Source: Mercurialis annua
Lineage: Eukaryota; Streptophyta; Magnoliopsida; Malpighiales; Euphorbiaceae
Length of the DNA stretch: 64,000 nt
Reading direction: 5' to 3'
Assembly: GCF_937616625.2 (NCBI RefSeq)
Contig: NC_065570.1
Location: 1,808,001-1,872,000, forward strand
In this document: positions 24,130 through 35,255 of the stretch, piece by piece
Position numbering within the stretch: the first letter of the stretch is position 1
Layout: each line of letters opens with the position of its first letter
Position numbers and translations under genes: made by a program
Notes under the pieces: generated by a model
Database searches by the model: none
What the model saw: the letters and a program-made list of their open reading frames with translations, nothing else
Told to the model about the DNA's origin: nothing

Positions 24130-24240
24130 ATTATCGCAGTAACTACCATTATGTTATAAATTCCTAATCCTAAAAGGAATTGTGCAACAACTATTATTAT
24201 ATGTTAAATTCCTAATTCTAATAGGAATTGCACAGATATA
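24130..24240. repeat. Short diverged direct repeat left of the Helitron end
   Basis: TATGTTATAAATTCCTAATC...AGGAATTGTGCA recurs about 50 bp later as TATGTTAAATTCCTAATTC...AGGAATTGCACA. It may belong to the larger Helitron version. Confidence 0.5.
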
Positions 24241-24615
24241 TCACTATATATAAAAGAATATGACGAGTTTCATTAATATTAAATAATCATATTATAATAT
24301 TTGTGTTAAAGTTTTGATATTTTATATTTATTAGTTATTTACAATGAAAAATAATATAAATATGTTTCAATCATATTATTATTTTTTTAATAACAATAAT
24401 ATTAACATTAAATCTATTGCTTAATTCTAACTTTTTAACATTTCCAATAAAAGAAATTAAAATTTTATAAAATAATTAAACAAAACAAATAAAAAAATAC
24501 AAGTCTAATAAAATTTAAATAATAATATATTATTAAAAAAATATACAATTATAATATTAAATAACGGGTCATATATATATCGTTAACGTGCGTAGCACGT
24601 GGCCAAAAAAACTAG
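24241..24615 (+). mobile_element. Non-autonomous Helitron (3' end certain, 5' end ambiguous)
   Basis: The 3' end has the Helitron signature: a GTGCGTAGCAC hairpin (about 24589-24599), then GTGGCCAAAAAAA, then CTAG (24612-24615) followed by host T. One 5' candidate is TCACTATATATAAAAG at 24241 (preceded by A). The other is TCTATAACAAATATAAAAG at 14484, also preceded by A, which would make the chromovirus nested inside a Helitron of about 600 bp. No Rep/helicase gene is present. Confidence 0.7.
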
Positions 24616-26227
24616 TATTTTTAAAATATGGGAAAAACTTAGTTAATTAGGCATTATATGAGGAGATATTTAATAATTATCCCTTATTATTCGGTGGAAA
24701 ACTGTTTTTTCTTTAAATCAAAAGGTAGTATAGATTTTTAAATCTCGAGTTGATTAATCGGTTATAATAATCACAAGTTTAAACATCATAAATTTAAAAT
24801 AAATTTAACTTAATTGATCTTATTCAAATCACGAGTTAGATCATAAATATTTTAAAAATAGAAACATTTTTTTACTGAGAAAGAGGAATACCGGATGAAG
24901 ATTTTATTTTTTTAAGAAAAAATATTGGAATATAGATATTTAAAAAATGGAAAGTATCTTTTTTTTATAAATGTGGGATATTTTATTAATATATTTTAAA
25001 ATTGGAAAAATAGTAAAAAAAAAGAGAAAATTACACAATTATGCTAATTGCGGTCATATATTACAAAAATGCTAAGTGTTTTAATTTCTTTCACCTATGC
25101 TAATTTATTCATTACATTAAAGAGCTAATCACGGGAATATTTTACATGCACTACATTAAATCATCCTTACCCTACATATGTCATCTTATTTTCATTTTTA
25201 TTTTAAGAGATCAACACATGTTGTCTTTATCTTCTACCACTTTACTCTTCTATTTTCTTATACACCATGAACTGTTATTATTAAATTTTTTCCATTTCAA
25301 ATTTTCTTCAAAATTCCATCATCTTTATTAATTTAATTAACTTCCTTATTATCTAGTCACGATTTTTTTATCTTCTTTACTTCTTTTTTTTATAACTGTT
25401 TTTTTTAAATATTTTTTTAACTTGAACACAATTATTATTATTTTTTGAGTGGAGAGAAAAAAGATTGATCAGGTATTTTTGTTGTCGGGGTAGCATGATT
25501 TTTTTAGGATAATTAGAAAAGAATTGAAATTTAAGAAAAACGTATTTTGGATTGCGGGTGATTTTGATTTCTTGGTTTGATTGAGCAATTTTTGTTACCC
25601 GTATTTTTTTTCTCGATCAAGCTGAGAAACCAAAGAAAAAAAATTAACATAAAAATTTGAGATCAAGTATTACTAGTTTTAGTAATTCTTTTAATTGTTT
25701 AATATAAATATCTTTATTTATGCTTTTTAAAAATTAAATTTAAATCTTCAATTAAATATTACTAGTTTTAGTCATTTCTCTTCTTTAAAAAAAATAAACC
25801 ACCTCTAATTTTAAGTAATTTTTGTCGTATTTTGAATTTAAACTCTACAAAATAATTGAATCTATATACTTGTATTAATGATATATTAAATTATGTTTTG
25901 TAGGTTATTCTAATTGATTTAGAGATGAAAATTATGTTACTAATTAAACTAATTTATTTCAATTCTTAACAATAGAATTTAATTTAATTTAATTTATTTT
26001 TTTAAAATGCAATGCATTTCTTTAAAAAATATGATAACACTGTGAATGAAAAAGTGATGTATTATTTAGAGAAAATCACAAAAATATCCTAAAAGGCCCA
26101 CTCTTTTTCATGCAGTACATTTCGTTAATATTATTTAAGAGATATTCTTTTTTCTATTTTTTATGACATAAATTTTTTTAATCGGTAATATTATTTAAGA
26201 TATATATTTTTTTATATATTATGTGGT

Positions 26228-26440
26228 ATAAATTAGTATATTATTATTTGCTAATTTCTCTTATGTGTTTTTTTATTTGTAATTTATGGTTTCAACAATG
26301 TCTTTAATGAGAAATTTAGTATATTGTTTTATTTTTAAAAAAATGTATCCGAGTTGTCTCTAAAATGTATATAAAATGTATCTCAGTTGTCTCTGATACA
26401 TTATCGATACATCTCTAATACATCGTGGGATAAAGATATA
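26228..26440. repeat. Direct repeat copy 1 (partner at 27745-27990)
   Basis: Shared order: TTATTATTTG(C/T)TAATTTCTCTTA, ATTTATG(G/A)TTTCAA, AAATTTAGTATA or AAGTTTAGTATA, AATGTATCCGAGTTGT, CTCTGATACAT and ATACATCGTGG. The copies lie 1.5 kb apart in the same orientation. Confidence 0.6.
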
Positions 26441-26983
26441 GAGGAAGCGATTAGAACTTTCAAGTTTTGATAGCTAGAAGAACTGTGAAAGTTCGTTGCA
26501 ATAAAACCTCATCAACCTCGTCATTCAATCCATTTGTTGGAAGTGAATAAATCGTTTTTATATTGTTACGATAAATAACTATAAGATTACGTATCAAATG
26601 TGCTGTATAGATGTATCTGAGATATATTTTTTCAATAAGTTTCATTAATAGTATGTGACTGTATTCGAGATATATTTTTAATACATATCAGATACATATT
26701 CTACACAAATCAGATACATGTCAGAAACATCTCAAATACATTTATTTTTAAATATATATTAATTCATTAAACATGTTTGACATGTTTCTTAGATGTATTT
26801 ATAGATAAATTTTTAATATATAATTTATACATGATAAATATATCCTTGATATGCGTCTTCTCTTCAATGGTGGTAGCTCAATGCCTTCGAGATACATTTT
26901 TGGTATGTCTCCTTGCATCTCGAATACATCATTTATACATATCAGAAACAGCTCAAAGAATATTTACATATATATTGTGTATA

Positions 26984-27439
26984 CAGTCGACCCTCTAATA
27001 GTTAATATTCTATAACTTAATAATTCTAATAATTAATAGAAAATTGAGAGAACCAACTTCGTTCCACGTCGGATAATTAATAATTCTATTATTTAATAAT
27101 TAATAAAATTTAAAATATATTCTACATGAATATTAATTATTAGAGAGATTTTTTTAAAGAAATATATAACAATTGATGATTTATTTGAGACAATACTAAT
27201 CTTAATTTATAAAGTGGAAGTTAAAATATCATCAAATTATAATTTTTTTTATTCTTTTGAGTGATTGTAAAGTGTATTTAGTTAGTTTTTTATAATATAA
27301 TATTAATATTAGGTCTATTAATGTAGATGCTTTAAAATATCTTTTATAATTTTTTTTATATAAATTCAATAAATTAATAATTCTAATAATTAATAAATTT
27401 TTGATCCACCATGTGTATTAATTATCAGAGGGTCGACTG
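26984..27439. mobile_element. Emigrant/pogo-like MITE
   Basis: The termini are CAGTCGACCCTCTAATAGTT and, reverse-complemented, CAGTCGACCCTCTGATAATT, both flanked by TA. They resemble the CAG(T)..ACCTCTATAAATTAATA ends of plant pogo-type MITEs. Inside are repeated TAATAATTCTAATAATTAATA blocks. It is 456 bp and non-coding. Confidence 0.75.
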
Positions 27440-27744
27440 TATATATATATCTTTTAGATGTAATTTTTAGATCCATATTTCATATACAATTAAAGCATAA
27501 TAAATTTATCCTTAATACGTATCACTGATAAATAATTTATACAATTTATGAAGCATGCGACATATTTTTTATTTCAATATATGTTATAAATACATTTCAA
27601 CTACCCGTAAGTTATATATCCAATGCGTTAAATATATAACTCAAATACAAATATTATACATATTCGATACATTTTTTGTACATATCAGAAATAGTTTAGA
27701 CGTATATTCTTTATTTTAATATATGTATTATGTGTGTATTTTGA

Positions 27745-27990
27745 GATGTAGTATTAAAATTATTATTTGTTAATTTCTCTTATATGTTTATTTTTAATTT
27801 ATGATTTCAAACAAATTTTTTACCAAGAAGTTTAGTATACCGTATTATTTTAAGAGAATGTATTTAAATTGTCTTTGAGATGAACAGAAAATGTATCCGA
27901 GTTGTTTCTAAAATTTTATGGATTGAACTCCAATTCGCTAATAAATTATCAATATATCTCTGATACATCGTGGATAGTAGTGGTTGTAAT
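27745..27990. repeat. Direct repeat copy 2 (partner at 26228-26440)
   Basis: A diverged copy in the same orientation, including ATGTATCCGAGTTGTTTCTA and CTCTGATACATCGTGG. Confidence 0.6.
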
Positions 27991-28514
27991 TTATTAGAGT
28001 TAGTAAATGAAAAGAGTCGTAAAGTAAATTGTGTCCGTCTAAATAGTTTTTGTGATACATAAATACTACATATTAATAACATAGTTTTAAGACACATAAA
28101 TAATTCATATAAATAATATATGTAGTATTTTTATCAATGGCGATAAATGTAGGGGATAAATGTTGTTATTAGTTTATTTTTTGTATATCACGTGTATATA
28201 AAGATGTTTATATTGATAAAAGTTGAGTTAAAAAAAATCATAATTTATTATTTTTATGCTTAAATTTATAGTGTATAGTAACACATCAAAAAGTTATTGA
28301 TATTAATATTTGATGCGTGAATTTTAATTAAAGCACGTGATACATATATTTTTTAATTTAAAATATATTATACATACACCTTAGAGGAATATAAATAATA
28401 CATATCAATAATATATTTTATTTATTTATTTATTTATTTTTGTTTTAAAAATATGAAAAAATAATAATCAGATATGTCCTTAATACATATCTGATACATA
28501 ACAGATACATAAAT

Positions 28515-28635
28515 GATACAAGTTTGAATAGTTTTTAAAAGCTGACACGTGACTGACGCGTGACTGACACGCGTGTCAAACGCATGTCAGACGCGTTTCT
28601 GACGCCTTTTTGACCCATTCTGATGCGTTTTTGAC
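28515..28635. repeat. Irregular TGACGCGT-type minisatellite
   Basis: About 10 imperfect repeats of (C)TGAC(A/G)CGTG or TGACGC(G/C)T(T)T in about 110 bp, a local CG-rich island in AT-rich DNA. It contains G-box-like CACGTG and MluI-like ACGCGT sites. The function is unknown. Confidence 0.6.
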
Positions 28636-28896
28636 TTTTTTTTTTATTTGTTTTGGGTGTGTCATGTGTTGCATCCTCATTGATAAGATATTAAATATAA
28701 ACTTTTAGCTTTTTTAGGTGCTCATGTAATTTTTTTAGCAAATTTAGCATTTTTATTATTTTTTTCCTCTTTTTGAATATTTTTGTTATTTTCTTAAAAA
28801 AAAAAAGACAATTTGACTGCAAGTAGGTTTGGGGTAAGAGTTCATAGTTTTTTGGGATTGGTGGTAGGGATAAGGGTTTTTGTTCTCTTCTTCGTT

Positions 28897-28954
28897 TAGG
28901 GTTTAAGGATAAAAAATAGGGCCCCTAATGGGCCTACATAACCAGAAAAGCCCA
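28897..28954 (+). promoter_or_regulatory. Telo-box plus site II motifs of the TAF1B-like gene
   Basis: TAGGGTTT (telo-box, 28897-28904), TGGGCC (28929-28934) and AGCCCA (28949-28954, the complement of TGGGCT) lie within 60 bp. This pairing is typical of plant ribosomal-protein and ribosome-biogenesis promoters (TCP-bound site II plus telo-box). The upstream ATG at 28928 overlaps the TGGGCC motif, so translation more likely starts at 29012. Confidence 0.7.
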
Positions 28955-29011
28955 TTAAAACACTTCTCGCCTGAGCTCTTTGCTGTTCAGTTTCTTCCAC
29001 CAAAATCCCAA

Positions 29012-32000
29012 ATGGAAAACGGAGATGAATCCGACACAAAGAGATGGGCATGCAAGAGATGCGGCCACGTAGGCTTAGAAAAATCCGACGGTTTCTATTA
29101 CTGCCAAGACGAAGAATGCGGCAAACAAGCCGATGACCTCCTCGTAACCGGCGTCGCCGACGAAGACTTCATCGACAAGTGTGGCGGCGGCATTTACAAC
29201 AACCGTTATACTCGCCGCTCTCAACTCACCCAAACCCAAACCCACCAACCCTCCACGCAAGCCTGGCTCCGCTACACCCAAGACCCGGACCAAGAACACG
29301 AAAATAATAATATTTCCGGTCGGGTCAAAAAAGAGGAGCAGTTTGATTATGAATACGGGTTAGGACCCATGGAGCCGGGTGATTTTGGTGGGTCGGGTAT
29401 GCATAGGATTTTCTTGAGCTATGAGGATTATTATAATGAGGTTAGGTTTAGATATGTGATGGGTATGCAGTGGTTAATTCAGTTACAATGCGAAGCTTTG
29501 GTTGAGAACTTTAATGTTAGTCCGTTAATTTGTGGGATTAGTGGTGTTATTTGGTTAAGGTTTTTGTCTGGAACTGGTGTTTTTAAGGATAATTGGGCTG
29601 ATGAAGTTGTCATTGATTCTGAGAATCAAATACCAGGTAACTGTAATAACAACCCTTTTTAAGTTTGGATGATGTTAATTGTAAAGTTAGTGACTTTATT
29701 GTTGTTATTCACGTGTAGTTATGAGCTAGGTAGTATGGATGTGGACACGGTGAAACGGTGTTATTTTAAGGTTTTTTTTATGTAAAATAATGAAGTTTTG
29801 TTTCTGAAACGTGAAGTGTGGGAAATGTTTCTGAAACGGGACATGTTGATTGGATGAACTGTCCGTGCTACCTAGGTTGTGAGTTTTGGAGTTAAGGTAA
29901 TAAAGAACTAATCTTTGGAATTTGGTTTATAGTGTTGAATTGTCTTAGAGTTGTTAAATTTGTTAATATTCATGTTGTGTTAATTGCTAAACGAAAAGAA
30001 GCTGGTTCGTCTTCTTGTGTGTTAATGTTGAGGTTTTAGGATCGGGAAACCATATGTTAGGTAGGTGTGATAGACGGTGTTGACGGTGTCATTGTTGCTC
30101 CCACTACTAATGGAAATCCTGATCACAAAATAGATTCTTGATATGATAATGGAGATCTTCAACTATTTATAATTAAAATTCTTGTTCTGTGATTTTAATG
30201 TTTATGGTCCATTTTTTGATGATGAAGATCAAACTGTGTACAATTTCATGTATTTCAATTGAGTTTTGTTAGTGAAGTTTAGATCTTTTTGCTAGCATTT
30301 CTTTTGAAACTTCTCAATTTTCTTTGCATTCTCTTTACTTATCCATTAATTTGCAATTTTTTTGGTTCTCCATGTTCTACTGTGATTTCTCGGATTTGCC
30401 ATAATTTGCATTTTTCTGTCTATTTGTGAATGCTGTTAGGTTTTAGACACATCAATCGGTATAAAAATGTTGGGTTAAATTATGTAGTACGAACATATTC
30501 AGCGAAACGGTGTTAATTTAAAGTTTCATTTGTAAAAATTAAACATCAAATTTCCGTTAAATGAAGTGTTTGTGGGTTAAACGACATTTTTCTTATGTAT
30601 TTGACAATTGTATGATTGCAATAGTAAACTTGGTGTTGTTAATGATGACATCGACTATAATTTTTTCATCCATATCTTTAAATGGGCCCTTTTCTACTTT
30701 AAAGTTCGAGTAATCAGAGAACTGCTTAGTTCTTGTTCCTTTTGAATAAAATGGTTTTTTGACTTCAGATGAACTAGTAGACGACAAGCCTCCTTTGAGA
30801 CATAGAGATGAACCTCGAAATGCAAATGGTGAGCGCTCAGTGATGATATGGTTTAAGTATTTGAGGAAGGCAGTTCCGTTATCTTCTTCTCTGGCTATTT
30901 CATTCTTGGCTTGTCATGTTGCTAGGGAAGCAATCCTATCGAGAGACATTGTAAAATGGTCCCTTGAAGGGAAGCTTCCGTACTTTGCTGCTCATGTTGA
31001 AATTGAAAAGCGTTTTGAGCGTTCTTCTCCTGCTTGTCCTATCACTTCAAGTCTCATGTTTAGGCCTTCTAAAACAGTTCCTGTTCAGAAGCTGGAGCCA
31101 ATGGCTGCTGCAATTGCTGAGTCCATCGGCTTGCATTTGCCTCCAGTGAACTTTTATGGAATTGCGTCTCGTTATCTCAAGGTGCTTGTTCTCCAGGAGG
31201 AAAAAATTCTTCCATATGCTTGCCGCATATATGAGTGGTCAATGCCACCAGATTTATGGCTATCGACAAATGTGTCGAGGCGTCCTACACGTATCTGTGT
31301 AATGTCGATATTGATTGTAGCTATAAGAATTCTCTATAATCTTCATGGTTTTGGGGTATGGGAAAGGAATTTGTTTTGTCACGATTGCTCTCCCTCTGAA
31401 TCTTATTCTGCAGGTGGATTAAAATCGATGTTTGGATCTGAAATGAGGGATGATGTCGAAACTGTTTCTCCTCTTGATAATGTGGATGTTTCAGGGGAAA
31501 AACTCTCAAGTAAACCCTCAAATGTACAGATGACTGAGTCGGATTCTGCAGAGTTGTTGCACCACCTGGCGGCAAAATATAGTGTTAAAGAAGACACCTA
31601 TGGTAACTACTTGAGACTGAATGGCTTATTTAAAATTAAAAATCTCATACACTATAAACTGTTTTGTGCTCCGCCCCCTCATTCTCCTATTTATGTCTAT
31701 TTTATTTATACTTTTGCAGAATTTACGAAGGACTTACCATCATATCTCCAGTACTGTAAGGATGTTGTATTTGCTGGAGCAGGACAATCTCGTATGGACG
31801 GACATAAGGAAGAAGAGTTTATAGAAAAGTTGTGGGTTTTCTATTCCAAGGTAGTGTTAATCTCTCTAAGAACAGTAATTCTAGAAATTGAATGTCTATT
31901 ATCTAATGTAGTTAGCTCTTATCGATTTTTTTGAACAGAACGTTTGAAATTTAATATAGCTTTCTAGGAATATAAGGGGTGTGGTCCGTGTGGAGAAGAT

Positions 32001-32715
32001 TAAACATCATAATTTGGATTATCTAAGTCTAGCCTAAGCGGTTCTTGTTTTGCTGGAGACTTTTTGTGTAGGTGATGAATGCAAATGTTACATTTGTGGA
32101 GAGTTATTGTTAAGTATCAATATGATATGTATGTTTATTTTATTTTGAAATCAGAATTCAGAAGAGCCTGGAATACGAAACAGCATTAGCCTTTTTAATC
32201 AAAAGAGATTGAGATATGAAGTTGAGAGTATCATAAGTGTGTCAGAAATAAAGAATACCAAAGAAGAATGTGACGGGAGACCATCTGCTGATATCAAACA
32301 GAGTGTTGACAGTGAAGATTTTTTGAGTAAGTCACCGTTAAAAACGCTTAAAGACAAAGCCATTAGACGGTTGAAATTAGACATGGAGGAGACTAAGTTC
32401 TGTTACATTCCACCAAGAGAGAACTTGAAGAAAGATAATTACCTACATTATGTACGGAAGAGAGATGGCGATGCCTTGACTTATGCTGCTCATGCAGATT
32501 ACTATATCTTGCTTCGCGCCTGTGCTCAGGTAGCTCAGGTTGATATTCGGATTATGCATACCGGTGTGTTGAGATTGGAGAGGAGACTAGCTTGGCTGGA
32601 AAAAAGAATCGATCACTGCTTGCATTTGAGACCTCCTACGACTACTTGTGAATTTTGCCGAGATCCGCCAGATCCAGACGAAATTTGTTGTACGTTAGAA
32701 GGAATGTCCCTTTGA
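29012..32715 (+). CDS. TAF1B/Rrn7-like RNA polymerase I initiation factor, 4 exons
   Basis: The family (human TAF1B, yeast Rrn7, Arabidopsis MEE12) is TFIIB-like and helps load Pol I at rDNA promoters in the nucleolus. Exons: 29012-29636, 30769-31602, 31720-31850 and 32155-32715. All introns are GT-AG and the phases match. The product is 716 aa. The N-terminal zinc ribbon is CX2C-X13-CX4C (C14, C17, C31, C36). It is followed by a cyclin-like region (about residues 145-380, including SLAISFLACHVAREAI and TRICVMSILIVAIRILYN) and an acidic middle. The C-terminus has a conserved DALTYAAHADYYILLRACA block and a Cys-rich end. An in-frame ATG at 28928 would add 28 aa. Exon 2 is unbroken, although a TCTGCAG|GTGGATT sequence near 31413 looks like an unused acceptor. 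Intron 1 carries a hAT MITE. Confidence 0.9.
29726..29876. mobile_element. hAT-type MITE in TAF1B-like intron 1
   Basis: The ends are CTAGGTAGTATGGATGTGGA and (reverse-complemented) CTAGGTAGCACGGACAGTTC. The flanks GTTATGAG and GTTGTGAG form an 8-bp duplication with one mismatch, as for hAT elements. The interior is CGGTGTTATTTTAAGG...GAAACG. A more decayed relative lies at about 30500-30590. Confidence 0.75.
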
Positions 32716-33057
32716 AAACTATAGTAGGTATGCTCTTAACAATTGTAGTTTTGGGATAGTACTGACAGTGTATTTGTGTATAGGTAATGAGCCAATGACT
32801 ATTGATTTTATTTTATAAAGGAAATGATTCTACTGTAGCATTTGTAATGCTCTTTCATTTTGTGCACATGAGCGTTTTCATGTTGTTCAAGTTTGTTATA
32901 GGCGAAACCCATACAGAAGCCCATCTTCTTTACCGGTTTTATTTGAGAAGCCCGTATTTCAAAGTTGTTTACGTCTGAGTCCCTATATTTGGTAAAATTC
33001 AATTTTAATACTCTTGGTTGGACGGAAATGTCCGAGTCCTTGCACGTTTGAAATTGG

Positions 33058-33322
33058 CAAACGATTTGATCCCTCACTTTTGATTATGTCAACTATTTGG
33101 TCCCTCCGTAATTTTTTGGGTAGTCAATTAAGTCAAAAAACTTAGGGTAAATTAATTTCAAATTTGAGGGATGAATTCGTAGGCAAAAATAAAAATGGGG
33201 GACCAAATCCTTTTTTTAATATATTTTTTTGTTTTAGTCCTTTGACTTGATTGACTAACATAAAAAATGGACGGAAAGACTAAATCGTTAACGGAAACAA
33301 AAGTGAGGGATCAAATCATTTG
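33058..33322. mobile_element. Foldback MITE with GATCCCTCACTTTTG ends
   Basis: Left CAAACGATTTGATCCCTCAC and, reverse-complemented, right CAAATGATTTGATCCCTCAC match over 25 nt with one difference. Inner GGTCCCTC and GGGACCAAAT blocks are also inverted. A further related stretch upstream (GAGTCCCTATATTTGG, 32978) may extend the element. Confidence 0.65.
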
Positions 33323-34277
33323 ATTTTTAAATAAGATGGATCAAAATGTGAATTATAATAAATGTGTAGGGTTTCATTAATTTGCTCTTATAATTACAAA
33401 ACACGTTAAGTTTATGGTTTTTAAAGTAATTTTTTTTTCCAAAGTTAAAATCATTAATGAAGATTAAATTACAAGTGAAAGTCATATAACAAAAGTCATA
33501 TATATGATCTTTCTAATTTTGAGATAGTAAATAATAAGCAACAATTCAAATACAAGCTATAAAAATCGAAAAAATAGAGAAAAAATTAAACTTGAATCCC
33601 GAAACTTAACCACAACAATTTCGTGGAGCGGGTGTTGGATAATTCCTTTATTCGATTTGCCCGACGAAAGATTAAAAAGATTGGGAACAATAAAATATAT
33701 TATTTGGAGCTTGAATACCATTATTTTAGTAATTCTATCAAGGACATGTCAATGAAAAAATTAGATTCTCAAGTACCCCCAAAGGCTTGAAAAATAGAAA
33801 TAAAGTCAAAATAGACAAGTTCAATTTCCATATCTACAAGGAACAAAAATTATTTATTTTTATAGATGTTGGAGCAATACAGAAGATCCGGGCCAAAGTC
33901 AAATTTGGCTACCAGAGGCGGCTCCAAACATGATGTTATATAAATTAAACATAAATTTATTATTAATCTTCCAACTTTATTTACTTGAATGAACAGAAAT
34001 ATAACCAAACCAATAATAGAAATTTTTGATGCAATGAGATTTATTACTACACCAAAAAATAAGGACTACAATTACAAAAGAGAGAAATTGAAGGACCATC
34101 TATGCAAATTACCCACAGAATCTACATACCAAATGATAAATCATCAGCTTCCATGAGATTTTCAGGTCAAGAAAACATATAAAAAGGAATGAATATTAAA
34201 TGTTTGACTTGACACTTTCAAAGCTTCTTCAACTTACGTATCTATTTGAAGATACATTTAGTTCATATAACCACTAG

Positions 34278-34460
34278 CAGTGACAAAGTCAGGATTTGAA
34301 ATTTAGCAAGGCCAAAATTATAATATTATATGTGAGGATAATTTTTAAAAATTAAAGGGTCAAATGGCAATATACAATAACTTTCTATATTATATTAATT
34401 TAGACATTTTTTGAAAGTTGGGGACGAGGGCCCCTTCAGACCCACCTAGCTCCGTCATTG
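34278..34460. mobile_element. hAT-type MITE (GTGACGGAGCTAGG family)
   Basis: Left CAGTGACAAAGTCAGGATTT and, reverse-complemented, right CAATGACGGAGCTAGGTGGG. The 8-bp flanks are ACCACTAG and ACCACGAG. It contains the GGGGACGAGGGCCCC block common in this plant MITE type. Confidence 0.75.
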
Positions 34461-35091
34461 ACCACGAGAAGCTCATGTAATAATAGAATTGAAGGAAATA
34501 TACTTAAGGCGTGCCAATACTCTTCATTTTCAAGTCAATTTATTTTTAAATTGAGATATCCTCTGAACTCGATCATTTGTAAATTTTGGGAGTTAATTGA
34601 CTTAAAAATAGAGAGTATTGTTCTTAATTAATTAAAACGGATAAATGTGAATTAACGGGATGACTATTTGCTCTACTCTAGTATTAATCTACTTTATGCA
34701 AGTTGAAGTAGCACAACAGCTAATTAAAATGCTGAATAGCTTCAAATAACAGTCACATACTGGCTTCTAAAAAAAATTCCAATTCTCAAATGAAATATCA
34801 TAATTTAACTCCCTAATCCTATAAAATTTATAGAACATAACAATTTTCCAGTCTTTAAATTGATTAAACTAACACCAGGAAACAGTAAGAAACTCAAAAT
34901 AATAAAAGATAGAAGATCAGAGACTAATTTATTAAAATGTACAAAGTTTTTCAAAATGTAGTTTTTTTTTTCATTTTCATTTTCATTTTCATTTATACAC
35001 AGAACTATCCAACAAAGAACAGAGAACCCATATGATCAATGAACTAAAACAACACATAATCTTAAACCCACCAATACTCACCTCCGATCAG

Positions 35092-35251
35092 CTAGATAGC
35101 ACGGACACTTCATTCAATCAACGTATTCCGTTCCGGAAACATTCTAGACATTCAATGTTTCAGATACAAAACTTCATTTTTTACATACAAAACCTTAAAA
35201 GAACACCGTTTCTCCGTGTCCATGTCATGTATCTGTCTCCGTGCTACCTAG
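35092..35251. mobile_element. hAT-type MITE next to the PUB8-like stop codon
   Basis: Ends CTAGATAGCACGGACACTTC and (reverse-complemented) CTAGGTAGCACGGAGACAGA. The 8-bp flanks are CCGATCAG (35084-35091) and CCGATCAT (35252-35259). The right duplication overlaps the gene's TGA stop (35256-35258), so the MITE lies at the start of the 3' untranslated region. Confidence 0.82.
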
Positions 35252-35255
35252 CCGA

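Larger units (their letters stand above)
24616..28860. other. AT-rich repeat field, no gene
   Basis: About 4.2 kb with no protein-like frame. From about 26330 to 28510 the motif GATACAT (and ATGTATC) is scattered dozens of times, with AGATACAT and TCTGATACAT common. The ends at about 25025 (AAAATTACACAATTATGCTAA) and 28755 (reverse-complemented: AAAAATGCTAAATTTGCTAA...AATTAC) are loosely inverted, so the whole could be one large decayed non-autonomous transposon. An Emigrant-like MITE (26984-27439) lies inside it. Confidence 0.45.
32716..35091. other. Intergenic region between convergent TAF1B-like and PUB8-like genes
   Basis: No gene. It holds two elements listed separately (33058-33322 and 34278-34460). 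The remainder is AT-rich with nothing recognised. Confidence 0.5.

Noticed and set aside
28928..29011. Longer N-terminus for the TAF1B-like protein
   Set aside because: The ATG overlaps a TGGGCC promoter motif and the zinc ribbon begins soon after the second Met (29012). Not fully excluded.
31360..31414. A short intron in TAF1B-like exon 2 ending at TCTGCAG|GTGG
   Set aside because: The frame is open through it and the only matching donor would give an intron of about 52 nt, too short for plants.
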